Positions 1 through 5,490 of a stretch of 7,626 nucleotides of DNA are shown here, piece after piece (within the stretch, counting starts at the first letter, position 1; the number at the start of each line of letters is the position of its first letter). The notes under the pieces are model-generated. The model was not told where the DNA came from. It searched no databases and saw only the letters and a list, made by a program, of their open reading frames with translations. The DNA comes from Ectothiorhodospiraceae bacterium (GTDB lineage Bacteria; Pseudomonadota; Gammaproteobacteria; Nitrococcales; AK92). The stretch lies in NCBI GenBank assembly GCA_029263635.1, contig JAJUFY010000098.1:1-7626 (forward strand), given 5' to 3'. The position numbers were made by a program, and so were the translations under genes.

Positions 1-1
1 C

Positions 2-430
2 CTCGGCACGGCCCTGGCCGGCTCGCTGCGCGGCCTGGAGCGGGATATCTATTTCCAGGTGGCGATGCTGACCACGGTGGGGCTGACCAGCAAGAACGCC
101 ATCCTCATCGTCGCCTTCGCCAAGGAGAACCTGGAGCAGGCGGGCATGAGCCTGCTGGATGCCACCATGGCGGCGGTGCGCGACCGGCTGCGGCCGATCC
201 TCATGACCTCGCTGGCCTTCGGGCTGGGCGTCACCCCGCTCGCACTGGCCACCGGGGCCGGCTCCGGCGCGCAGAATTCCATCGGCACCGGCGTGCTGGG
301 CGGCATGATCGTCGGCACGGCGCTGGGAATTTTCTTCGTGCCGCTGTTCTTCGTGGTGGTGGAACGGCTGTTCGTACGCCGCGAGCATGAAACGGCAGCG
401 CCGCCGGAGGACGGACAGCCCCGCGAATGA
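2..430 (+). CDS. RND multidrug efflux inner-membrane pump, C-terminal part (partial)
   Basis: This is the last 142 residues of a resistance-nodulation-division (HAE1/AcrB-MexB type) proton-driven efflux pump; the reading frame is open to the left edge, so the start lies outside the window. Visible hallmarks are the conserved stretch GLTSKNAILIVAFAKE, then RLRPILMTSLAFGLGVTPLA, then GAGSGAQNSIGTGVLGGM and a last membrane segment ending VPLFFVVVERLF. These match the final transmembrane helices of AcrB/MexB, which forms a trimer in the inner membrane and works with a periplasmic adaptor and an outer-membrane channel. Full-length members have about 1,040 residues, so some 900 are missing here. 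The short charged tail ends in TGA. No gene follows on this strand, so it is the last gene of its transcript in the window. The substrate cannot be told from this part. The family call is secure; the subfamily is not. Confidence 0.95.
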   Translation, partial: LGTALAGSLRGLERDIYFQVAMLTTVGLTSKNAILIVAFAKENLEQAGMSLLDATMAAVRDRLRPILMTSLAFGLGVTPLALATGAGSGAQNSIGTGVLGGMIVGTALGIFFVPLFFVVVERLFVRREHETAAPPEDGQPRE

Positions 431-481
431 GTGGCTGCAGGCAGCGGTCGGACCCTGCCAGGCGCCGCCGGCCAAACTGAT

Positions 482-525
482 GCGGAAAGCGCCACAGAGG
501 AATAGGCCCCTGCGGCGCTTTCCGC
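482..525. terminator. Long hairpin between convergent genes, possible bidirectional terminator
   Basis: A perfect 12-bp inverted repeat (482-493 GCGGAAAGCGCC, 514-525 GGCGCTTTCCGC) closes a loop that can pair further: CAG/CTG at 495-497/510-512 and GG/CC at 499-500/507-508, leaving a 6-nt loop at 501-506. It sits between the end of the + strand RND gene (430) and the end of the - strand small transporter gene (539), where a shared terminator is expected. Neither side has a clear T tract, so it is not a canonical intrinsic terminator. It may instead protect the 3' ends of the mRNAs. The rest of the 431-538 spacer shows nothing else. Confidence 0.5.
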
Positions 526-538
526 CAAGGAAGCCGTG

Positions 539-670
539 TCAGATCAGCTCCCTACCCTCTTCCCTGGCCGAGCGGTAATCCCGCCAGACGGCGATCAGGA
601 GAATGGCCAGCACCGCCGCCGAGATGGCGGGCCAGACCAGGACGTAGGCTGCGAACAGCAGTGTATTCAT
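539..670 (-). CDS. Putative transporter small subunit, 43-aa single-helix membrane protein
   Basis: This small gene encodes 43 residues, starting MNTLLFAAYVLVW and ending EEGRELI. Residues about 4-29 form one hydrophobic helix containing WPAISAAVLAILLIAVW. It is followed by a basic and acidic tail (RDYRSAREEGREL) expected to stay in the cytoplasm. The start is set by GAGGAG eight bases upstream of ATG. That Shine-Dalgarno overlaps the TGA stop of the symporter gene (TGAGGAG), and the spacing between the genes is 11 bases, so translation is likely coupled. Tiny hydrophobic proteins encoded directly after sodium:solute symporters are known in gammaproteobacteria and are annotated as putative transporter small subunits. 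A role in stability or activity of the symporter is inferred from the position. The gene is easily missed because of its length. Confidence 0.85.
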   Translation of the reverse strand: MNTLLFAAYVLVWPAISAAVLAILLIAVWRDYRSAREEGRELI

Positions 671-681
671 GACCTGTCTCC

Positions 682-2361
682 TCAGGAACGCGCAGCAGCA
701 GCGCCGGCATAGTGATCGTCGGTTTCGCTGCCGTCGTCGAAGTTGCCGACCCGCTGGCGGATCAGGCGGAAGTCGAATTCCTCGCGGTTGCGCAGGCTCA
801 GCGCCACGCAGGTGACGGTGCTGGCGCCGTAGGCGGTCAGCGATGCCAGCAGCACCGGGTAGTCCCGCAGGAAACCGATGCCGTAGTAGCCGAGTGCGAC
901 GCCGGCGATCACGCCGACCACGATGCCTGGCCGCTTGCCGAAGAAGCCAAAGGTCATCAGTCCCAGCACCACGCCGCCGCCGATCGAGGCGATGGTCTCG
1001 AAGAACAGGCCGGTCACGCCGCTCATGTCGAGCAGCTCGAAGCGGGCGACGGTGAACAGCGCAAGCCCGGCGACCACGGCCCAGGTGAAGGCCGCGTTGT
1101 TGACCCGCCGCCAGTACATGCTGGCGATCACGGGGAAGACGATGGCGCCCCAGAGCCCGCCGACGAACACCAGCATCACCAGGATGTCGAGCGCCAGGCT
1201 CGCCATGACGATGCCGGCCGTGGTGGCGACGATCATGGTGAGGCGGCCGATGAACAGCATGGTGCGTGGATTCGGCCGGTCCTTGGCAAGGTTCTTGCCG
1301 TAGAGGTCGGTCATCATGATGGCCGACAGCGCGCTCAGATCGGAGTCGGCGGTCGAAGACAGCGAACCGATCACCAGGATGAAGAACGCCGCGACCATCA
1401 CCGGCGACAGGTAAGTCGAGATCACCTGCGGGATCAGATTATTGGTGTCGCCGCTCAACGGCTCGATGCCGGCCATGGCCGCCAGCAGTCCGATCATGCC
1501 CAGCCCGATCACGATGGCGCCGTAACCGACCGTGGCGGTGATGAAAGTGGGCTTGATCATGTCCTGTCGCACGGCGAACAGGCGCTGGGAGATGGTCTGG
1601 TTGCCGATGGCGTAGGCCAGCACGGCGACGAAGTACGGCGCACCCTGCTGCAGGATCGCTTCCTTGGAGAAGAAATTGGCCTGCTCGGGAGTGAGATTGT
1701 CGATGCCGGCGACCAGCGCCTGCGGTCCCCCCATGGCATATAGCACCAGCGGGATGATGACGATCGCGACCAGCATCATCGCGCTGAGCTGCACGACGTC
1801 GGTGAGCACCGAGGCGCGGAAGCCGGACCAGATCGTATAGCTGAGCACGCCCAGCCCGGCGATGATCACGCCGGTCTGAAACGACAGAGGCGAGAGCACG
1901 GCGACCAGCGCGCCGGCGGCGGTGAAATTCACCATCAGGCTGATCAGGCTGCCGAGCACGTTGGAGAAGGCAAGGATCAGCTGGCTGGAACTGCCGTGGC
2001 GGGCGTGGATCACCTCGCCGAGGGTATGCGCCTGCGGTGCGAGGCTGCGGATGCGGCGGCCGAAGGGATAGATGAACAGGATCATCAGCGCGCCCCAGAG
2101 GCCGTAATGCAGCGGCCCGGACAGGCCGTAGGTGTAACCGGAGGTGGCAGCAGCGTAGAAGGAGGCCGCCCAGATCCAGGTGGCGGTCATGCTGGTGGCC
2201 GAAAGGCCGAAGCCGACGTTTTGATTGGAAACCATGTAGGCGTCGGCATCTTCCTTATCTTTTTTGATGAAAAACGATATTAAAAGCGTCCCCAAATAAA
2301 AAAATGCCAATAGAAAAATCACCGTAACGGCAGAAAATTGGTACAGCTCAGGTTGTTTCAT
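682..2361 (-). CDS. Sodium:solute symporter family protein (SSS family, DUR3-like)
   Basis: This 559-residue integral membrane protein of the sodium:solute symporter family (LeuT fold) imports a small solute with the sodium gradient. About 13 hydrophobic segments can be followed, the first at residues 11-32. Residues 75-123 carry GYTYGLSGPLHYG and LAPQAHTLGEVIHARHG, which resemble the APxAHTxxE signature of DUR3-type urea/polyamine transporters. Residues 333-341, GSLSSTADSD, match the Na2-site region of TM9 in this family, with Ser335, Ser336 and Asp339 as candidate residues. A polar C-terminal tail (about 524-559) is cytoplasmic. The start is supported by GAGG six bases before ATG. The first 45 or so codons are clearly AT-rich compared with the rest. 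The gene is followed 11 bases later by a tiny membrane protein gene, giving a two-gene unit. Substrate unknown: urea, an amine or an organic acid are all possible. Confidence 0.9.
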   Translation of the reverse strand: MKQPELYQFSAVTVIFLLAFFYLGTLLISFFIKKDKEDADAYMVSNQNVGFGLSATSMTATWIWAASFYAAATSGYTYGLSGPLHYGLWGALMILFIYPFGRRIRSLAPQAHTLGEVIHARHGSSSQLILAFSNVLGSLISLMVNFTAAGALVAVLSPLSFQTGVIIAGLGVLSYTIWSGFRASVLTDVVQLSAMMLVAIVIIPLVLYAMGGPQALVAGIDNLTPEQANFFSKEAILQQGAPYFVAVLAYAIGNQTISQRLFAVRQDMIKPTFITATVGYGAIVIGLGMIGLLAAMAGIEPLSGDTNNLIPQVISTYLSPVMVAAFFILVIGSLSSTADSDLSALSAIMMTDLYGKNLAKDRPNPRTMLFIGRLTMIVATTAGIVMASLALDILVMLVFVGGLWGAIVFPVIASMYWRRVNNAAFTWAVVAGLALFTVARFELLDMSGVTGLFFETIASIGGGVVLGLMTFGFFGKRPGIVVGVIAGVALGYYGIGFLRDYPVLLASLTAYGASTVTCVALSLRNREEFDFRLIRQRVGNFDDGSETDDHYAGAAAARS

Positions 2362-2654
2362 TTTTTCCTCGTTCTTGCCACGCCGGGCGTATCCCGGGAA
2401 GCAGCGACGGAGGCCGTCCGAATGGCGCTAGGGGAAAAGCCATGCCCTGACCGGTACGCGAGGTACCAGTGCAATGCCCAATGAAGGAACCGGCTTGCGG
2501 GCGCACAGGCCCGATGGCTGATACACCGGTGGGAGCTCCGGGGCGCCGTTCAAGGCGCGCGGGAGCGGGCAGCCGGAGCAGGTTCGCGCTCCGGAGGCGG
2601 CGCTGCGGAAAGCGCCGCAGTCAATGCATCGGCATCCGGCGGATGAATTGACGG
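2362..2654 (-). other. Long structured 5' leader of the symporter mRNA (predicted)
   Basis: If the promoter at 2661-2688 is used, the symporter mRNA carries an untranslated leader of about 290 bases. Several strong inverted repeats lie in it. They include an 8-bp stem GCGGCGCT/AGCGCCGC (2597-2604/2611-2618, loop 6), a 7-bp stem CCGGAGC/GCTCCGG (2573-2579/2588-2594), and GGTAC-N5-GTACC (2453-2467). The first stem competes with an alternative pairing CTGCGG/CCGCAG within the same bases. No convincing reading frame with a Shine-Dalgarno was found, and I recognise no known riboswitch. The start of transcription is a prediction; a promoter closer to the gene would shorten the leader. Confidence 0.35.
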
Positions 2655-2660
2655 GGGCGT

Positions 2661-2688
2661 AGTCTACCACCAAGGAAGCTAAATACAA
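2661..2688 (-). promoter_or_regulatory. Candidate sigma-70 extended -10 promoter for the symporter
   Basis: Read on the - strand, TGGTAGACT (2669-2661) is an extended -10 element (TG-N-TAGACT, four of six matches to TATAAT). A weak -35, TTGTAT (2688-2683), lies 16 bases upstream. Transcription would begin near 2654 and run toward the symporter. The -35 has only three matches, so the element would rely on the extended -10 and perhaps on an activator. Confidence 0.4.
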
Positions 2689-2711
2689 CTCCCTCTTCTG
2701 AATCGCGGCTC

Positions 2712-2736
2712 ATCTTCTGCGCGAGATTGTGAAGAT
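2712..2736. promoter_or_regulatory. Inverted repeat, possible regulator site upstream of the symporter promoter
   Basis: ATCTTC (2712-2717) and GAAGAT (2731-2736) form a 6-bp inverted repeat with 13 bases between the arms. It lies about 58-82 bases before the predicted symporter transcription start, in a locally AT-richer stretch (about 2680-2805). That is a usual place for an activator dimer to bind. The repeat is short and could be chance. Confidence 0.2.
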
Positions 2737-2827
2737 CTCCGCATCAATAGAAGTAACGCCGCCTAGTCATCTAAGGGCTATTTAATGGCAAATGAAATGC
2801 AACAGTAAGCGGCTGCAAGGAGTCCTG

Positions 2828-2864
2828 GATCCGTCCCGGCCGCGCGCAACCGCCGGGAGGGATC
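2828..2864. terminator. Hairpin downstream of the Rho_N-domain gene, possible terminator
   Basis: GATCC-G-TCCCGGC (2828-2840) pairs with GCCGGGA-G-GGATC (2852-2864): seven plus five base pairs around one G/G mismatch, with an 11-base loop. It lies 40 bases past the stop of the 98-aa gene on the - strand. There is no T tract on either side, so intrinsic termination is uncertain. Confidence 0.35.
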
Positions 2865-2903
2865 GGCGGCCTTGAGCCACTGCCTCCGAATGACTCCGCC
2901 AGC

Positions 2904-3200
2904 TCACTGATGGCTGCGTATCGCTTCTGTCAAGGCGCGTTTGTTCATGCGGCTGCGGCCGTGGATTCCCAGCTGCCGGGCGCGGTTGTACAGCTCTGCC
3001 CTGCTCCTGTTCTCCAGCCGTCGCATGGGATTGCCGGTGCCCTGGGTCCGGCTGTTCGGGGTCCTTCCCTCTTCCCGGCGGTCCCTGTTGACGGTCCGGG
3101 CGGCGATTTCCTGCGCGCGGTCCTCAGAGTGTCCGCGCTTTTCGGAACTCTCCTTGATGCGCTCGTACTTGCGACGGTCCTTGTCAGTCCAGGATGGCAT
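2904..3200 (-). CDS. Small basic protein with C-terminal Rho_N-like domain
   Basis: The 98-residue product begins MPSWTDKDRRKYERIKES. Its N-terminal half (1-55) is highly charged and probably helical or disordered, with many Arg, Lys and Glu and the segment RAQEIAARTVNRDRREEGR. The C-terminal part (about 60-96, RLENRSRAELYNRARQLGI followed by HGRSRMNKRALTEAIR) fits the helix-extended loop-helix of the Rho termination factor N-terminal domain, a small fold that binds nucleic acid or protein. Similar proteins in pseudomonads are often named Rho N-terminal domain or plasmid stabilization protein, with no firm function. A longer reading frame exists upstream, but the start at 3200 is chosen because AAGGAGGTG, a near-perfect Shine-Dalgarno, lies just before it and the promoter is close behind. 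It is transcribed alone, divergent from the hydrolase pair. Its role is unknown; stress-related nucleic-acid binding is a guess. Confidence 0.85.
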   Translation of the reverse strand: MPSWTDKDRRKYERIKESSEKRGHSEDRAQEIAARTVNRDRREEGRTPNSRTQGTGNPMRRLENRSRAELYNRARQLGIHGRSRMNKRALTEAIRSHQ

Positions 3201-3229
3201 GACGCACCTCCTTGCCCTGTTCCAGGCCC

Positions 3230-3258
3230 GGTATATCGACGGCGGGCCCGGGATCCAA
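3230..3258 (-). promoter_or_regulatory. Candidate sigma-70 promoter for the Rho_N-domain gene
   Basis: On the - strand TTGGAT (3258-3253) and TATACC (3235-3230) are separated by 17 bases. The -10 matches four of six positions and the -35 three. Transcription would start near 3224, leaving a short leader with the strong Shine-Dalgarno AAGGAGG before the ATG at 3200. Position and spacing fit well. Confidence 0.5.
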
Positions 3259-3282
3259 GCGCTGACTGGCCGGGGCCCGGCC

Positions 3283-3311
3283 TTGATACCAGGCCAGGCC
3301 GTCCCCATGCT
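3283..3311 (+). promoter_or_regulatory. Candidate sigma-70 promoter in front of an orphan terminator
   Basis: TTGATA (3283-3288, five of six matches to TTGACA) and CATGCT (3306-3311, three of six matches) are separated by exactly 17 bases on the + strand. Transcription would begin near 3318, about 80 bases before the end of the terminator at 3373-3397. The -35 is the best + strand hexamer I found in this spacer. Confidence 0.35.
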
Positions 3312-3317
3312 CCAGCC

Positions 3318-3397
3318 AACCCTGTGACGAACGTGCCCGACATCACGTCGGTTGCGTGGCGAGCAGGGAATGCCCCGCTCTTCGGAGCGGGGTTTTT
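3318..3397 (+). ncRNA. Possible small RNA or attenuated leader (about 80 nt)
   Basis: This stretch lies between a promoter-like sequence and a strong intrinsic terminator and has no open reading frame of note. It can fold by itself: CCCTG (3320-3324) pairs with CAGGG (3364-3368) around an inner hairpin. The inner hairpin may be CCGAC/GTCGG (3337-3341/3347-3351) or, alternatively, ACGTG/CACGT (3331-3335/3344-3348); the two exclude each other. It may be a free small RNA, or the leader of the hydrolase operon starting at 3483 with the terminator as a control point. No known RNA family was recognised. Confidence 0.3.
3373..3397 (+). terminator. Rho-independent terminator with no gene upstream
   Basis: A perfect 8-bp GC-rich stem, CCCCGCTC/GAGCGGGG, is closed by the stable tetraloop TTCG and followed directly by five T. 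This is a textbook intrinsic terminator on the + strand. The nearest + strand gene upstream is the RND pump, ending about 2.9 kb away, and the intervening genes are on the other strand. So it must end a non-coding transcript, or sit in the leader of the operon starting at 3483. Confidence 0.85.
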
Positions 3398-3409
3398 CGT
3401 TGCTCGCGC

Positions 3410-3437
3410 TTGACTCGGCGGCAGTTACGCCCAGATC
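3410..3437 (+). promoter_or_regulatory. Weak candidate promoter for the hydrolase operon
   Basis: TTGACT (3410-3415) is a five-of-six -35 just after the intrinsic terminator. The best partner at a 16-base spacing is CAGATC (3432-3437), which is poor. If used, transcription would start about 40 bases before the esterase ATG and bypass the terminator. An alternative sigma factor or the upstream promoter at 3283 are other options. Confidence 0.2.
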
Positions 3438-3482
3438 GCCTCAGAGGCCCTGATACAGCCGCCCACCGGGCAGGAGGCCGCG

Positions 3483-4823
3483 ATGGCGATCACCGACTAC
3501 CAGGCGCTGGCCCAGGACATCGCCCAGGCCGCGCACCATCTGCAGGGCAGCGCCCAGGACTACGACCCGCTGCTGCAGATGGTCGGCGACGCCAGCGTGG
3601 TGCTGCTGGGCGAGGCGACGCACGGCACCCGGGAGTTCTACCAGGCGCGCGCCGACATCACCCGCCGCCTGATCCAAGAAAAGAATTTCAACACCGTAGC
3701 CGTGGAAGCCGATTGGCCGGATGCCTACCGCGTCAACCGTCATGTGCGCGGCCTGAGCAACGACCGGCATGCGGCCGACGCCCTCGATGACTTCCAGCGC
3801 TTCCCATTGTGGATGTGGCGCAATAGCGAAATCGTGGCGCTGGTCGACTGGCTCAGGGCCTACAACCGGGAGCAGCGTCAGGAAGCAGCGGTCGGCTTCT
3901 ACGGCCTGGACCTGTACAGCCTGTACAGTTCCTTGGCTGCGGTGGTGGCCTATCTCGAGCAGCTCGACCCGGAAGCCGCGGAGCGTGCACGAGAGCGCTA
4001 CAGCTGCTTCGACCATGCTGCCGGCGAAGCGCAGGATTACGGTTACAGCGTGCTGTTCCGCGGCCAGCCTTCCTGCGAACACGAGGTGGTCGAGCAGTTG
4101 CAGGCCCTGCAGCGGCAGCGAGAGGACCTGCTCCGCGCTGACGGGCTGGCGGGCGAGGACGAGCAGTTCGCGGCCGAGCAGAACGCACTGGTGGTCAAGA
4201 ACGCCGAGCGTTATTACCGAGCCATGTTCGGTCGTCACGACAACACCTGGAACCTGCGCGACCAGCACATGAGCGACACCCTGGAGGCGTTGCGAGGGCA
4301 TCTGTCACGCGCAGGCCGGCCGGCGAAGATAGTGGTCTGGGAGCACAACTCTCACATCGGCGATGCGACCGCCACCGAGATGGGCAAGCGCGGCGAGCAC
4401 AACGTCGGTCAGCTCGCCCGTCGCCGCTATGGCGACGACTGCCGTTTGATCGGCTTCACGACCTATACCGGCACCGTCACCGCCGCCTCGGACTGGGATG
4501 CACCGGCCGAGCGCAAGCGAGTGCGGCCAGGCCTGCGCGGCAGCTATGAAGAGCTGCTGCACGAAACCGGCCTCGACCGCTTCTACCTCGACCTGCGTAA
4601 GGGCGAGCTTGCCGAGCGATTGCGCAAGCCGCGGCTTCAGCGTGCTATCGGCGTGATCTACCGGCCGGAGACAGAGCGCTTCAGCCATTACTTCAAAAGC
4701 CGGCTTGCCGATCAATTCGACGCCGTACTGCACTTTGACCATACCCGCGCGCTGGAACCGCTGGATCAGGCCTCCGAGTGGATCCAGGGCGAGGCGCCGG
4801 AAACCTATCCATCCGGGCTGTGA
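3483..4823 (+). CDS. Erythromycin esterase family protein
   Basis: The 446-residue product belongs to the erythromycin esterase (EreA/EreB-like) family, whose founding members hydrolyse the macrolactone ring of erythromycin; most chromosomal members have unknown substrates. Family motifs are present in order. VVLLGEATHGTREFY (39-53) holds the conserved Glu44 and His47, and VAVEADWPD (72-80) holds Glu75. WNLRDQHM follows at 256-263, and VWEHNSHIGDA (285-295) holds His288 and His291. These are the residues expected around the active site. There is no signal peptide or membrane segment, so the protein is cytoplasmic. The start is supported by AGGAGG five bases upstream of ATG. The stop is two bases before the ATG of an alpha/beta hydrolase gene, so the two are one operon. 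In many bacteria this type of esterase is joined or linked to phosphoribosyltransferase and dienelactone-hydrolase domains; only the hydrolase is seen here. Macrolide resistance should not be assumed from the family name. Confidence 0.92.
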   Translation: MAITDYQALAQDIAQAAHHLQGSAQDYDPLLQMVGDASVVLLGEATHGTREFYQARADITRRLIQEKNFNTVAVEADWPDAYRVNRHVRGLSNDRHAADALDDFQRFPLWMWRNSEIVALVDWLRAYNREQRQEAAVGFYGLDLYSLYSSLAAVVAYLEQLDPEAAERARERYSCFDHAAGEAQDYGYSVLFRGQPSCEHEVVEQLQALQRQREDLLRADGLAGEDEQFAAEQNALVVKNAERYYRAMFGRHDNTWNLRDQHMSDTLEALRGHLSRAGRPAKIVVWEHNSHIGDATATEMGKRGEHNVGQLARRRYGDDCRLIGFTTYTGTVTAASDWDAPAERKRVRPGLRGSYEELLHETGLDRFYLDLRKGELAERLRKPRLQRAIGVIYRPETERFSHYFKSRLADQFDAVLHFDHTRALEPLDQASEWIQGEAPETYPSGL

Positions 4824-4825
4824 CG

Positions 4826-5473
4826 ATGCAGACCAGCGAAGTCATGGTGAAAGCCGGCGGAGTGACGCTTGCCGGGAATCTCAGCGTGCCGGCCCAGACG
4901 ACCGGCCTGGTCATCTTCGCCCACGGCAGCGGCAGCAGTCGCTTCAGCAGCCGCAACCGCTATGTTGCCGAGCAACTGCAGGCCCGGCGCCTGGCCACCC
5001 TGCTGTTCGACCTGCTCACGGCCGACGAGCACCGAATCGACCAGCACACCAGAGAGTTGCGCTTCGACATCGGACTGCTGAGCTCCCGCCTGCGCGACAC
5101 CGTGGATTGGGCGCTGCAGCAGCCGGCCTGCCATGGCCTTGCCATTGGCCTGTTCGGCGCCAGCACCGGGGCTGCGGCGGCGCTGGTGGCCGCCGCCGAG
5201 CGGCCGGCAGCGGTCCGGGCGGTGGTCTCCCGCGGCGGTCGGCCGGACCTGGCCGGTACGGCGCTGCCACTGGTACGCGCACCGACGCTTTTGATCGTGG
5301 GTGGTGATGACGGGCTGGTCATCGACCTCAATCGCCAGGCGGCCCAGGCGATGCAATGCGAGATCGAACTGGAAATCGTGCCGGGCGCGAGCCATCTGTT
5401 CGAGGAGCCCGGCACGCTCGAGGAAGCGGCGCGGCTGGCAGCTGACTGGTTCCAGCAGCACCTGCGCCGATAA
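4826..5473 (+). CDS. Alpha/beta hydrolase, dienelactone-hydrolase-like
   Basis: This is a 215-residue cytoplasmic alpha/beta hydrolase. The oxyanion-hole region is FAHGSGSSRFSSRN (31-44). The nucleophile elbow GASTG (111-115) gives Ser113. The acid is Asp161 or Asp162 in IVGGDDGLV, and the catalytic His190 is in GASHLFEEPG. The triad is therefore complete. Length and motifs fit the dienelactone-hydrolase-like enzymes found next to erythromycin-esterase-family genes; the true ester or thioester substrate is unknown. The ATG at 4826 follows the esterase stop after two bases. No clear Shine-Dalgarno is seen, which suggests translation coupled to the upstream gene. An in-frame ATG at 4844 is an alternative start. 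The stop lies 17 bases from the end of the convergent mtfA-like gene, with no evident intrinsic terminator in the gap. Confidence 0.9.
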   Translation: MQTSEVMVKAGGVTLAGNLSVPAQTTGLVIFAHGSGSSRFSSRNRYVAEQLQARRLATLLFDLLTADEHRIDQHTRELRFDIGLLSSRLRDTVDWALQQPACHGLAIGLFGASTGAAAALVAAAERPAAVRAVVSRGGRPDLAGTALPLVRAPTLLIVGGDDGLVIDLNRQAAQAMQCEIELEIVPGASHLFEEPGTLEEAARLAADWFQQHLRR

Positions 5474-5490
5474 CCGGCTGGAAACCGTTG

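Noticed and set aside
712..1743. Long + strand open frame of 343 codons inside the symporter region
   Set aside because: It is antisense to a clear SSS symporter; its His, Gln, Asp and Arg-rich composition is what GC-rich membrane-protein codons give in the opposite strand.
2643..2658. Fragment of a 16S rRNA gene
   Set aside because: Only 16 bases match; the bases on both sides do not fit rRNA, so it is not an rRNA remnant.
2428..2688. 86-codon - strand open frame in the symporter leader
   Set aside because: No Shine-Dalgarno, no recognisable domain, and an unusual Cys/Pro/Arg composition; it also overlaps the predicted promoter.
2785..2808. Seven-codon + strand mini frame beginning ATGGCAAATGAA
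   Set aside because: No ribosome-binding site and no downstream gene on that strand to regulate.
3318..3372. tRNA gene in front of the intrinsic terminator
   Set aside because: No GTTCRA-type T arm, no acceptor stem pairing of seven bases and no clover-leaf could be made.
3441..4301. Long - strand open frame of 286 codons opposite the erythromycin-esterase gene
   Set aside because: The + strand frame carries the full set of esterase motifs and a Shine-Dalgarno; the antisense frame resembles no family and is a GC-rich shadow.
3483..4823. Acquired macrolide-resistance gene
   Set aside because: Codon use matches the neighbours, no insertion sequence or integron site is near, and the family is common in chromosomes without a link to resistance.
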